Below, piece by piece: positions 44,401 through 52,773 of a stretch of 64,000 nucleotides of DNA. The translations under genes and the position numbers were made by a program. How positions within the stretch are numbered: the stretch's first letter is position 1; each line of letters starts with the position of its first letter. A model generated the notes under the pieces. The model was not told the origin of the DNA. It did not search any database and was given only the letters and a program-made list of their open reading frames with translations. The DNA comes from Myxococcales bacterium (GTDB taxonomy: Bacteria > Myxococcota > UBA727 > VGSZ01), in assembly GCA_023248635.1 (NCBI GenBank), contig JAHFED010000019.1, forward strand, positions 31,901 through 95,900. The letters run 5' to 3'.

Positions 44401-45471
44401 GGACCCGAGATGGCGGCCATCCACCGGCTCGCCGACGACGGACAGCTGCTCTCGACCCTCTCGCGCGACGTCGAAGACGCCCGCAACGACCTCGAGAAAC
44501 GCGGCCTGTGGGGCGAAGCCATGTTCCTCGCCGACTACGTGTTTCACTGCATCTATCCCGTGCACAAAGATCGGGCGCTCTCGTCGGGGCAGGGGGCCGA
44601 GATCGTCGGCTCCATCGAAAACGAAGCAGTGAACGAGATCCGCGACGAGCTCAAACAGCGCGCGCGCCAGAAGGGCAACCTCGATGCCGCCGCCCTGGCC
44701 GAGCGCACTTTGATCGCGTCGTCGACGTTGGCTTCTTGGGCCCGCCCTGTGGCCCGCTTGCAGGGAAGGGCGTCGCCGTCGACGTCGGATCTGCGCGCGG
44801 AGTCCCGCGAATTCGAATGGGGCCTCCTTGACGCCGTGCGCGAGAAGCTCCCCAGCGTTCCGGGCTACGTGGCCAACCGCAACGGATTGGGAGAGGTCGA
44901 ACGGGCCTTCCCCCGCTTGCGCGTGGACCTCGAGAGCCTGGTGCCCTTGAGTGCCACACCGACCACGTCGAGCACGGCGCCCGCACCGGCAACGACCAGC
45001 GTCGCTGCGACGGCGCCGCCGTTGACGACCTCGCTGCCCTCGGCCCTCTTTCACTATGCGGGACCCGAGGGGCGCGCCACCGAGCTCACCGCTGCCGACG
45101 TCGCCGTCAAGGTGAAGCTGTCGCCGTCGTCGACCCACAAGGTCTGGCGCACCGGCATGAGTGGCTGGGTGCAAGCCAAAGACGAGCCCTCGATCGCAGC
45201 TTTGGTCGCCGAATCCGGGCAGCCGTCAGCGTCGCTGTCGTCGCTCTATGAAGTCGCTCGGGAGAAGGAACGCCTGGGGGCAAAGACGGCCGCCGAGATC
45301 GCCGCGCTGGTGAGGGCGTCGACGGTGCCGCTCAAGGTCTGGCAGAAGGGTTGGCCGGCGTGGCAGCTTGCCGGCGACGTCTCCACCATCGCTGAAGCGC
45401 TCGCGCTCTTGCCGCCTCCCCTGGATGACGCTCCGCCCCCCCTCGACGACGACGATCCGCCCCCGCTCTGA
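41473..45471 (+). CDS. Tubulin-like GTPase-domain protein with C-terminal GYF-like modules
   Basis: 1332 residues. The N-terminal ~450 residues match the bacterial tubulin-like (Tubulin_2) type: glycine loop TIMVGLGGTGAKVLQHVR (GLGGTG at 41-46), SLDTD at 74-78 and the tubulin signature AGLAGGTGSGLFLDF (GGTGSG at 201-206). A large helical middle follows (about 500-1150). Near the C-terminus are two GYF_2-like modules (LFHYAGPEGRATELTAADV...VWRTGMSGW, then LKVWQKGWPAW), ending in a Pro/Asp tail with repeated PPPLDD. GTP binding is strongly suggested; polymer formation is not shown. It is followed by REC-DnaJ, kinase and phosphatase genes. Lower-GC patches occur at 42310-42410, 43135-43220 and 44075-44160. 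Confidence 0.85.
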   Translation: MTLKFNDRGLATQTDQYDARVEKYAQDAEKHGTYPPTIMVGLGGTGAKVLQHVRRLALERFGSVDALEGVAYLSLDTDIASRDVSSELVGRDPFATEIAFKEHERLNLKVAFREYLGPNLVNHPHIREWWDNSLTIADDFNLEQGAGQIRPLSRLVFTGSRQKIIDKLDAQLQSIKSQANKSPRLDQTAKTRIVVVAGLAGGTGSGLFLDFAALCRQLVRDANIEGYFVLPGVYRAAEGAFAKIAANGYAALRELNHYTRHPFKVRWAARDREVIERGLYDRAVIFSGTNHANQNLKDTPDCYALIGEQLFVDFSEGGMARWVQGVRINRAQYLMRSVDREYRIQMPDGSVVTSHADSWKTCFQTFGISKVVFPSWRLLSYASYELASQMMGLMDPGRGGAISESITELRDDFAFRAGFFQGERNDDEGGRKAVYSIVDALRALRGARTNATNFDDHIDALAQEMIDESPAMFENGTSREDMNRRFREVQALMGDPYSAQGGGDWATLIRENKRALVKAVADRLPDVVEDFRSKPQVGPSGVSQLLQEVIAQLGKTADRACYSEWFKQKKNEKQEQKQLSYGKWTKHVDHGVEAGSGFFKSAGNHREQVKMAADNFRAHWKAAVHDYVADQAIEALTEIKRLLEEQADRLRRICESMFEMRAIFDGYRDFFAKPSRATAIQELDVPTHLQTQLLGHYLGYLDEEKEARLTALMARGLREMKLTTLKELEETLRKKPDVFRARLFKLCFLALKGEHGTTNAFRRTEEEDYVKEGFINRYSAIKMLAEQAGDEKKFKDIIDRLYVQGLPWVKPRALTGMGLNESDIPKDCFVGFYDEGDPRTGQKVMQVLEGRSAEGFRARRIKVNDPSEIILYTETAAFPAAYISELYDENGLQRYYEDAVRTGTALHIHQDFHQFQDLLPLKEGGVRQLKQAWKLFILGVMLGRIRTDQPVPDDENRFSYVYRRQVSAFEQRWESLGPEMAAIHRLADDGQLLSTLSRDVEDARNDLEKRGLWGEAMFLADYVFHCIYPVHKDRALSSGQGAEIVGSIENEAVNEIRDELKQRARQKGNLDAAALAERTLIASSTLASWARPVARLQGRASPSTSDLRAESREFEWGLLDAVREKLPSVPGYVANRNGLGEVERAFPRLRVDLESLVPLSATPTTSSTAPAPATTSVAATAPPLTTSLPSALFHYAGPEGRATELTAADVAVKVKLSPSSTHKVWRTGMSGWVQAKDEPSIAALVAESGQPSASLSSLYEVAREKERLGAKTAAEIAALVRASTVPLKVWQKGWPAWQLAGDVSTIAEALALLPPPLDDAPPPLDDDDPPPL

Positions 45472-45597
45472 CTGGCACGCTGCTGACGAGCAGGGCTGGT
45501 TTGACCCGGCCGCCTCACCCAGAAGGCACCCGAAGCGACCCACGGAGACCGGTCGCTCGACCCAAAGGACGCGTGATTCGGGCTAGAACGGAGGCCT

Positions 45598-47685
45598 GTG
45601 AAGATCCTCTTGGCCGAAGACGACAACAACCTCCGAGAGACTCTGGCGGAGGGCCTGAGGGGCGAGGGCTACGAGGTGACCACCGTCGGCAATGGGGCGG
45701 CGGCCCTCGAGCAGGCGGGAGGCTTCGACGTCGTCGTCCTCGATGGCCTCATGCCCAAGATGACCGGCTTCGACGTCGCCAAGCAGCTGCGCGCGCGCTC
45801 CCCATCGACGATGATCGTGTTGATGAGCGGCGTCTTCAAAGGCACGCAGCAACAAAATGATCACATGGCCGCGACGGGCGCCAAGGCTTACCTGATCAAG
45901 CCCTTCGAGCTGAAGAAGCTCCTCGACGTGCTCCGGCCCCCGGCCACCGCCGTCACAACCGGCGGAAGGCGCGCCGCGTCGTTGGCGTCGTCGCCGTCGT
46001 CGCCGTCGTCGCCGCCGTCGGCAGCGTTGTCGTCGACGTCGGGACCGGTGACGGCAGCAGCCGGACCGGCCTTGCCCGCAGAAGGCAACCTGCTCGAGAT
46101 GCCGGCCCTCTTTCTCGGCTGGCGCATCCAAAAAGAACTTCAGACTGGCGTGCTGGAGCTCTTTGGGGCGTCGGAGAAGGCCCGCATCTTTGCCTATCGA
46201 GGTCGAGCGGTCTTTGCGCAGTCCAGCGAGCCCCTCCTGCACATCGGCGTGGAGCTGCTCAAAGACGGCACCATCACCAGCGAGCAATTCCAGCAGTCCA
46301 CTGAGCTGGCTGTGCAGCGGGGGGTTGGCCTCTTCGAGATCCTCAAAAGCGAGGGCATGGCGACAGAGCTGCAGATGAAGGCGGCCTACAAGGGGCTGGT
46401 GCCGCGCATCATCGAGAGAACGCCGGCTTTGACGGGCAAGTTCCGCTGGGTGGCCACGGACGCATTTTCGAGCATCGTGCCGGCGGCGTCGTCGTCGTTG
46501 ATCGATGCGATGCTCAGCGGCATCGCGAAAATCGCCGAGAAAGACCTCGAGCCGCACGTCGCCCCGCGCCGCTCGCTGCGGCTGGCGCCCGGCGACAACT
46601 GGGCCGAGGTGACGGCCTTGCTGACCCAGGCCTGTGGCAGCGATTCCCTCACCCGCGCCATCAACGGTCGCGCCACCATCGCCCAGATGCTCGAGGTGTC
46701 GCCGACGCCGCAGGAGCGGGCCACGCGTTTTCGTCAGGTGTTCGTGCTGATGTCGACCATGGCCGTGCGCGCTTCGGAGCAGGCCATCGCCATGAGCGCG
46801 CAGCCGGTGCAAGTCCCCCGCACGCCGACGCCGCCGCCGCAGCCCACGCCCTCGTTTTCGTCGTCGTCGTCGTCGTCGTCGAAGGCTAAGCCCGCGGTTG
46901 ACGAATCCGTCGACGTCGCCACCGCGTTTTCACCGGAGGATGACATCGCCCGTGCTCGCATCGACGCCAAGCTCAAGGAGCTCGACGGCAAGGACCATTG
47001 GGAGACCCTCGGCGTCAAGCGCGGCGCCGACCCGGCCGCGATCAAGAAGTCCTTCTACGCCTTGTCGCGCGATTTCCACCCGGACTCCTTTGCGGGGCTC
47101 ACGCTGGGAGCAGCACAGCAAAAGCTCGAGCTCGTCTTCTCGAAGATCCAAGACGCCTACGCCACCCTCTCCGACGACGCCAAGCGCGGCGAATACGAGG
47201 CCAAGGCCTCCCTCGAAGCGGGCGGCGGATCGTCTGACATTGCGGCCCTGTTTCAAGCCGAGAGCGATTTCCAAAAGGTGAAGGGCCTCTACGACCGGGG
47301 CGAGCTCGTTGGGGCCGGCAAGATCATCGACCGCGTCGCCAAGGTCATGGCGAACAATGAGGAGGTGCAGGGCTACAAGCTCTTCCTGGATTGGTGGGCC
47401 ACCAAGAGCCCGTCGACTGCGGAGCGCACCACGCGCGAGCTCATGGAGCTGTGGAAGAAGGCGCCGGCGGCCCACGCGCTGGGTGACTTCATGGGCTGGA
47501 TCTACATGGAGATCGGCAATCTCAAGTACGCGCGGGCCACCTTCAAGAAGGTGATTGATGTCGATCCCAAGCACATCGGCGCCAACCGCGGCTTGGCCCT
47601 GGCCAACCGCAAGATGGAGGAGGCGGAAAAGGGCAGCGGCTCGGCCTTGGGCAAATTCTTCGGCGGCGACAAGGCCAAGCGTTGA
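45598..47685 (+). CDS. Hybrid response regulator: REC - PATAN - DnaJ - TPR
   Basis: 695 residues from GTG 45598. REC domain 1-110 with acidic pair D8/D9, phospho-acceptor D49 (VVLDGLMPKMTG), Ser in VLMSGV and Lys in YLIKPFE. A Ser/Pro/Ala linker is followed by a PATAN/DUF4388-like domain (about 160-400: GVLELFGASEKARIFAYRGRAVFA). After a poly-Ser linker comes a J domain (about 465-520) with the HPD tripeptide in ALSRDFHPDSF, then C-terminal TPR-like helices (MGWIYMEIGNLKYARATFKKVIDVDP). It could connect a phosphorylation signal to an Hsp70 system. Such hybrids are known in myxobacteria, but their targets are mostly unknown. Confidence 0.88.
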   Translation: MKILLAEDDNNLRETLAEGLRGEGYEVTTVGNGAAALEQAGGFDVVVLDGLMPKMTGFDVAKQLRARSPSTMIVLMSGVFKGTQQQNDHMAATGAKAYLIKPFELKKLLDVLRPPATAVTTGGRRAASLASSPSSPSSPPSAALSSTSGPVTAAAGPALPAEGNLLEMPALFLGWRIQKELQTGVLELFGASEKARIFAYRGRAVFAQSSEPLLHIGVELLKDGTITSEQFQQSTELAVQRGVGLFEILKSEGMATELQMKAAYKGLVPRIIERTPALTGKFRWVATDAFSSIVPAASSSLIDAMLSGIAKIAEKDLEPHVAPRRSLRLAPGDNWAEVTALLTQACGSDSLTRAINGRATIAQMLEVSPTPQERATRFRQVFVLMSTMAVRASEQAIAMSAQPVQVPRTPTPPPQPTPSFSSSSSSSSKAKPAVDESVDVATAFSPEDDIARARIDAKLKELDGKDHWETLGVKRGADPAAIKKSFYALSRDFHPDSFAGLTLGAAQQKLELVFSKIQDAYATLSDDAKRGEYEAKASLEAGGGSSDIAALFQAESDFQKVKGLYDRGELVGAGKIIDRVAKVMANNEEVQGYKLFLDWWATKSPSTAERTTRELMELWKKAPAAHALGDFMGWIYMEIGNLKYARATFKKVIDVDPKHIGANRGLALANRKMEEAEKGSGSALGKFFGGDKAKR
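46858..46878. repeat. (TCG)7 tract encoding a Ser run
   Basis: Seven TCG units encode a Ser run in the linker between the PATAN and DnaJ parts of the hybrid response regulator. Same repeat family as the GTC and GAC tracts elsewhere. Confidence 0.85.
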
Positions 47686-47793
47686 GGCAAGAGTGACGTC
47701 GTCGAAAGAGGTTCGGTTGACAGTTGCGGCATTACGTCAATCTGGTGGCCCCCTCGTCACCCAGAAGCGACCCGCAGCGACCAGAGGTGCGCG

Positions 47794-49461
47794 GTGGCGG
47801 TAAAGCCCCCGGTCATCGGCGGCAAATACACCCTGCTGCGCCGGCTGGGTCACGGCGGCATGGCCGAAGTGTTCCTAGCCAAGCAAAGCGGCGACGGCGG
47901 CTTCGAGAAGCTGGTCGTGCTCAAGCGCATCCTCCCGCACCTCTCCCAAAGCGGGGAGTTCGCCGCCATGTTTCTCGATGAAGCGCGAGTGGCCGCCGAC
48001 CTGCGCCACCCCAACGTCGTCAACATCGTCGACGTGGGGCGCCTGGCTGGCGGCGATGCTCCCGACATCCTCTTCATGGTGATGGAGTTCCTGCACGGGC
48101 AGGACGTTCGCAAGCTCCAGCGCAAGGTCGCCGCCTTCGGGCAGATGATCCCCCTGGGCCAAGCCTGCCAGGTCGCCGTCGACGCCGCCGCTGGTCTGCA
48201 CTACGCCCACGCCAAGAAGGATCTGGCCGGCAAGCCGCTGCAGATTGTGCATCGAGACGTCTCACCCCAAAATATTTTAGTTACCTTTGAAGGTGGCACT
48301 AAAATTGTAGATTTTGGCATCGCCAAGGCCACCGGTCAAAGCACGCATACTTCGACGGGGGTTCTGAAAGGAAAGTATACCTACATGTCACCGGAGCAGG
48401 CCGAGGGGTTGCCCGTCGACGCCCGCACCGATCAGTTCGCCCTGGGCATCGTGCTTTGGGAGCTCTTGACCATGCGGCGTCTCTTCAAGAGGGACACCGA
48501 GATCCTCACCCTCGAAGCCATCACGGAAGGCCCCATTCCGCGGCCCCGACGCTTCCGCGAGGACTGTCCCGGCTCCATCGAAGAAGTGGTGATGACGGCG
48601 TTAGCGCGGGATAAAACCAAGCGCTTTCGCGACTGTGAAGAGATGGCAATGGGGCTCGAAGATGCGCTGGCAAAAGAGGGGATTGTCCACTCGCAGTCGC
48701 GCCTTTCACAATACATGCGACGGCTCTTCGCTGATCAGTTGGCAGAGGAGGCCTCCCTCGGCGTCGTGCAGCCCGATGGCAGCCTGTCGGCCAAGAGCAG
48801 CTTTCCGGTCGCCGAAAAGCGCAAAGAAGCCCCCGAAGAAAAAATCGAGCGGGAACCCGAAAAGAAGGCCGTCGTCGACGTCGAACCGCCGCCCGAGCCC
48901 GCCGAGCCCACCACCGCCGATCGCAAGAGGGCCCGCAGCAAGGCCGAAACCGACACCGCCACCGGCGCCCGCGACAAGGACAAGGACAAAGAGAAGCCCA
49001 GGGCGAAGCCGGCGCCCCCCGAAAAGCCAGCACTCGAGCCGCGATCGAGCCTGCCCATCGAGAAGCCCCGCGATCGCGCCCGCGATCGCGTCCCCACGGT
49101 TCCTGATCGGGTGACGAAAACGCGGGCCAACCAACAGCGCCGCAACGTGATCGCGGCAGCGGCGGCGGCCGCAGGCGGAGCCGTCGTCGTCGTCGTCGTC
49201 CTGATCGCGGGCTTGTTGGGGTCCGGGCCCGCAAACCTGGTGGTGCGCAGCGAGCCCAAGGGCGCCCACGTCTTTCTCGACGACACAGACACCACCCAGG
49301 AGACTCCGGCCTTGTTGAAGGGTGTGGCCTCGGGCCAGCCCCACAAGATCCGACTCGAGCTCGAGGGGCACCAGTCTTTGTCCGAAGTCGTTCAAATCCC
49401 GCGGGCTGGCGAGACCCAGGAGCTCAAGCTCGAGCTCAAGCCCAAGGCCGGCCTGCGATGA
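47794..49461 (+). CDS. Hanks-type Ser/Thr protein kinase with TM segment and PEGA domain
   Basis: 555 residues from GTG 47794. The kinase domain (about 11-275) is complete: glycine loop LGHGGMAEV, K44, E64 in the C-helix, HRDVSPQN with D155, DFG 173-175 and GKYTYMSPEQ in the activation segment. A charged Lys/Glu/Pro linker follows (330-445), then a membrane segment near 450-478 and a C-terminal PEGA domain (VRSEPKGAHVFLDD...TPALLKGV) outside. The HRDVSPQN form is typical of Myxococcota kinases. It overlaps the TPR gene by 4 bp. Codons around the catalytic loop and DFG motif (48258-48382) are unusually AT-rich. Confidence 0.94.
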   Translation: MAVKPPVIGGKYTLLRRLGHGGMAEVFLAKQSGDGGFEKLVVLKRILPHLSQSGEFAAMFLDEARVAADLRHPNVVNIVDVGRLAGGDAPDILFMVMEFLHGQDVRKLQRKVAAFGQMIPLGQACQVAVDAAAGLHYAHAKKDLAGKPLQIVHRDVSPQNILVTFEGGTKIVDFGIAKATGQSTHTSTGVLKGKYTYMSPEQAEGLPVDARTDQFALGIVLWELLTMRRLFKRDTEILTLEAITEGPIPRPRRFREDCPGSIEEVVMTALARDKTKRFRDCEEMAMGLEDALAKEGIVHSQSRLSQYMRRLFADQLAEEASLGVVQPDGSLSAKSSFPVAEKRKEAPEEKIEREPEKKAVVDVEPPPEPAEPTTADRKRARSKAETDTATGARDKDKDKEKPRAKPAPPEKPALEPRSSLPIEKPRDRARDRVPTVPDRVTKTRANQQRRNVIAAAAAAAGGAVVVVVVLIAGLLGSGPANLVVRSEPKGAHVFLDDTDTTQETPALLKGVASGQPHKIRLELEGHQSLSEVVQIPRAGETQELKLELKPKAGLR

Positions 49462-50846
49462 GCGCTTCGCCCACAGCAAGGACGTCGTCGCCGGCCCTGC
49501 TTCTGATCGCGGCGTTGCTCTTGGGTTCGATCGCGGCCCACGCCGGCGACGACGAAGTGACAGCCGCTGCCCTGGTCGAGGAAGGAAAGACCCTGTTTCG
49601 GTCCAAGGACTACGCCGCAGCCTTCGCGAAATTCCGCGCCGCCGCCGACCTCGACAAAGCCCAACCCAACGCCCTCTACAACGCCGCGCTGGCCGCCCGA
49701 AAAGCAGGGCTCCTCGAGGACGCTGCCACGGCCTACACCGACCTGCTGCGGCTGCACGGCGACGACCTCGACGCCGTCTACGGGTTGGCCGAGACCCAGC
49801 GCGCGCTCGCCCACTACGAAGAAGCGCGCGCGCTCTACGAGCGCTACCTGCGCGACGAAGTCCGACCCGAGCGCACAGACCTGAAAGCGAAGGCGACGGC
49901 GTCGTTGGCGGCCTTACCCCCGATGGTTGCCCGCGCTCCCACGCCCGCCCTCGAGCGCCCCGCCAGCGACGACGTCGCTCCCGCACCCAACGCGCAGGCG
50001 CTCTTTGAGGAGGGACAGGCCTTGGCGAAGCAGCAAAAGTACGACGCCGCCGCCGCCCGCTTCTTGGCTGCGCTGGCTGCCGATCCCACGCGCATCGACG
50101 CCCTGCTGCGAGCGGCCTTGATGATGCGCAAGCACGACGCCCTCGACGACGCCAAAGCCGCGTACGAGCGGGTGCTGGCATCGACGACGGCGCCGGAACA
50201 GGTGCTCGACGCCACCTACGGCCTCGCTGAAACCGAGCGCCTGCGCGGTGACAAGCCCCAGGCCATCGCGCTCTTCACGCGCTACGCCGACAACGAGCAC
50301 CGCCCCGGTGAAGAGCGCTACGCCGCCCGGGCCCGTGAGATGGCCGCAGCTCTCGCGTCCGAGTTGGCGACCGCCGCTGCACCCGGGGTCGAACCTGCGA
50401 TCGCGAGCGTCGCCGCACCAGCTTTCGTCTTTTTTGGCGACGCGTTGCTGGTGGACCAGCTCGTCGACAAAGCGCGCGCGGCCGACGCCGCGGGCAACCA
50501 AGACGCCGGCCGTACGCTCTGGTCCCGGGTGGCGGCCTTGAGCCCGCACGATGCACGTTTGCCGGCGGCGGCGCCGACGACCTGCGAGGCGGTTCGAGAG
50601 CAAGCGCTGGGTGAGCTCGCGATGACGGAGCGAAAACCCGACGTCGCCGTTGCCGCGTTCCAACGAGCGCGGGCCTGCGATCCCGCGCGCGCCGCACCGC
50701 TGTGGGGACTGAGCCGCGCTTTCGACGCCCTCGGCGACAAGAAAGGAGCGAAGCACCACGCCGCGCTCTACCTCCGCAGCAATGCCCCCGATCGCGATGC
50801 GACGTCGACGTCGGCGGCCACGTGGCGCGCCGAGCAGCCCGACTGA
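49458..50846 (+). CDS. Exported TPR protein
   Basis: 462 residues with a signal peptide (LLLIAALLLGSIAAHAG). It contains at least six TPR-like helical pairs, for example AALVEEGKTLFRSKDYAAAFAKF, DAVYGLAETQRALAHYEEARALYERYL and PDVAVAAFQRARACDP. Translational coupling to the kinase gene (ATGA) suggests a periplasmic partner of the kinase's PEGA domain. No enzymatic motif. Confidence 0.85.
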   Translation: MSASPTARTSSPALLLIAALLLGSIAAHAGDDEVTAAALVEEGKTLFRSKDYAAAFAKFRAAADLDKAQPNALYNAALAARKAGLLEDAATAYTDLLRLHGDDLDAVYGLAETQRALAHYEEARALYERYLRDEVRPERTDLKAKATASLAALPPMVARAPTPALERPASDDVAPAPNAQALFEEGQALAKQQKYDAAAARFLAALAADPTRIDALLRAALMMRKHDALDDAKAAYERVLASTTAPEQVLDATYGLAETERLRGDKPQAIALFTRYADNEHRPGEERYAARAREMAAALASELATAAAPGVEPAIASVAAPAFVFFGDALLVDQLVDKARAADAAGNQDAGRTLWSRVAALSPHDARLPAAAPTTCEAVREQALGELAMTERKPDVAVAAFQRARACDPARAAPLWGLSRAFDALGDKKGAKHHAALYLRSNAPDRDATSTSAATWRAEQPD

Positions 50847-50860
50847 ACACACGCCGGCCA

Positions 50861-51535
50861 TCAGATGGCGATGGGCTTCAACGACGGCGACACCGCAAAC
50901 GCAGCCCCGGTCCCCTTGCGGATGTCGTCGACAGACAAATCTGGCGCGTGCTCGAGCAGGGTCATGCCGACGCCGCGCTCGATGGAGAACACGCCGTAGT
51001 CGGTGATGAGCAGGTCAACACAGGCCTTGCCCGTGAGCGGCAGGGTGCACTCGGCGACGACCTTGGGCTCGCCCTTGGCCCCTTCGGCAGATCGAGCGCA
51101 GTGCTCCATGGTGACGATGACGCGCGGGCTGCCGGCAACGAGGTCCATGGCCCCGCCCATGCCCTTGACCATCTTGCCCGGAATCATCCAGTTGGCGATG
51201 TCGCCGCGCCCAGACACCTGCATGGCGCCCAAAATGGTGAGGTCGACGTGGCCGCCGCGGATCATGCCGAAGCTGTCGGCCGACGAAAAAAACGATGCGC
51301 CGGGCAGGGCGGTGATGGTCTGTTTGCCGGCGTTGATGAGATCGGGATCCTCGTCGCCCTCGTAGGGAAAGGGGCCGACGCCGAGCATGCCGTTTTCGCT
51401 CTGCAGCACGATGTCGACGCCGGCGGGCACCGCGTTTGCGACCAGGGTCGGAATCCCGATGCCTAGATTCACCGTGTAGCCATCGCGCAGCTCTCGGGCG
51501 GCTCGAGCAACGATTTGATCGCGGGTCAATGGCAT
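50861..51535 (-). CDS. scoB: 3-oxoacid CoA-transferase subunit B
   Basis: 224 residues. Catalytic Glu in the SENG motif ([13 protein letters not shown]), GIGIPT near the N-terminus, and [11 protein letters not shown], as in succinyl-CoA:3-oxoacid or related CoA-transferase beta subunits. It works with subunit A, encoded at 51856-52638, to activate acetoacetate or a similar acid. A small membrane protein gene lies between the two subunits, with 5 bp to this start. Confidence 0.94.
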   Translation of the reverse strand: MPLTRDQIVARAARELRDGYTVNLGIGIPTLVANAVPAGVDIVLQSENGMLGVGPFPYEGDEDPDLINAGKQTITALPGASFFSSADSFGMIRGGHVDLTILGAMQVSGRGDIANWMIPGKMVKGMGGAMDLVAGSPRVIVTMEHCARSAEGAKGEPKVVAECTLPLTGKACVDLLITDYGVFSIERGVGMTLLEHAPDLSVDDIRKGTGAAFAVSPSLKPIAI

Positions 51536-51540
51536 ATTTG

Positions 51541-51840
51541 TTACCTCACACCTGGAGCAATGGCCAAGGCGCCAAAGAGGACGACGACGACGACGAAGGC
51601 GATCACCAAGCCGGCATAGGTCAAGATGGTGGTCACGATCCCGCCGATGTGGGCAAAGCGGACGACATCAGGAGTCACCAAGCCGTCGGCGTCGGCCTGC
51701 TTGCGCAGCTTCTTGCCGAAGTACCAGCCCAAAGGTCCAGACACCCAGCCCATGCCAAAGAAGAAGCCAAAGGCGACCACGAGGAGCCAGGTCAGCCCCT
51801 CTCCCTCGAGGTTCTTGGAAGACAGCGACGACGACGACAT
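51541..51840 (-). CDS. Small two-TM hypothetical protein
   Basis: 99 residues. A Ser-rich N-terminus from TCG repeats, then a membrane segment (about 17-40, [23 protein letters not shown]), a basic loop ([12 protein letters not shown]) and a second segment (about 66-92). It sits between scoA and scoB in the same direction with gaps of 15 and 5 bp. No known family. It resembles small DUF4190-like membrane proteins in layout only. Confidence 0.72.
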   Translation of the reverse strand: MSSSSLSSKNLEGEGLTWLLVVAFGFFFGMGWVSGPLGWYFGKKLRKQADADGLVTPDVVRFAHIGGIVTTILTYAGLVIAFVVVVVLFGALAIAPGVR

Positions 51841-51855
51841 GGGCGATCCCTTCGT

Positions 51856-52638
51856 TCAGGCTGCGGGGGTCGGGCGGGGCCGGGTGGTCTTCTGCTCGAT
51901 CCAATTCGCTCTTGATGTAACGAGCACCAGCCTACCCACATAGATTCCAGGAACATGGATCTGGTCGGGATCCAACGCACCCACCGGCACGATGTTTTCG
52001 GCTTCGACGACGGTGACGCGGGCGGCCGTGCACATCATCGGGCTGAAATTGCGCGCGGTCTTGCGAAAGATCAGGTTGCCGCTCTCATCGGCGGTGTGGG
52101 CCCGCACCAAGCAGAAATCGGCGAACAAGCCGGTCTCTTGCACATAAGTGCGTTCGCGGCCCGATCGCGGATCCACGAGCACCCGGGTCTCTTTCTTGGC
52201 GCTGACGACGTCGACGCTGCCGTCTTTCTTGTAGCGCAGTGGCAGGCCGCCCTCGCTGACCGCGGTGCCCACGCCGGTGGCCGTGAAGAAAGCCGGGATG
52301 CCAGCACCGCCCGCGCGGATGCGTTCGGCCAGGGTGCCCTGGGGGTTGAGCTCGACGTCGAGCTCGCCGGTGAGATAGCGGCGCTCGAACTCCTTGTTTT
52401 CGCCGACGTAGCTGCTGACCATCTTTTTGACCTGGCCCGCAGCCAAAAGCACGCCCAGCCCTTTGTCGGTGGTCCCACAATTGTTGCTGATCAGGGTCAG
52501 CCCGCGAGTCCCGCGCTGGTGCAAGGCCGCGATCAGGTTCTCGGGATTGCCGCAGAGGCCAAAGCCCCCGACCATCAGCACTGCCCCGTCGTCGACGTCG
52601 GCGAGGGCGTCTTTGGCAGAGCCCAACAGCTTCTTCAT
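51856..52638 (-). CDS. scoA: 3-oxoacid CoA-transferase subunit A
   Basis: 260 residues from ATG 52638. Family I CoA-transferase alpha subunit: GAVLMVGGFGLCGNPENLI near the start, then NNCGTTDKGLG, the GELDVELNPQGTLAERIRAGGAGIPAFFT segment and ADFCLVRAHTADESGNL. The catalytic Glu is in subunit B, so both are needed. The extended frame upstream is unlike the family and overlaps the divergent phosphatase gene. Confidence 0.94.
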   Translation of the reverse strand: MKKLLGSAKDALADVDDGAVLMVGGFGLCGNPENLIAALHQRGTRGLTLISNNCGTTDKGLGVLLAAGQVKKMVSSYVGENKEFERRYLTGELDVELNPQGTLAERIRAGGAGIPAFFTATGVGTAVSEGGLPLRYKKDGSVDVVSAKKETRVLVDPRSGRERTYVQETGLFADFCLVRAHTADESGNLIFRKTARNFSPMMCTAARVTVVEAENIVPVGALDPDQIHVPGIYVGRLVLVTSRANWIEQKTTRPRPTPAA

Positions 52639-52773
52639 CTCATCTCCGTCGGCGTCGCAGTGGACGCTGCCTGGGCTGGTGTTTGACCGAGGGACCGCCT
52701 GCGCGGCATGTTTGCGCCCTTGCGCGGGCTTGCTGGCAAGCTCTGGTCTGTCATCTGGGTTCGAGGGTTCATC

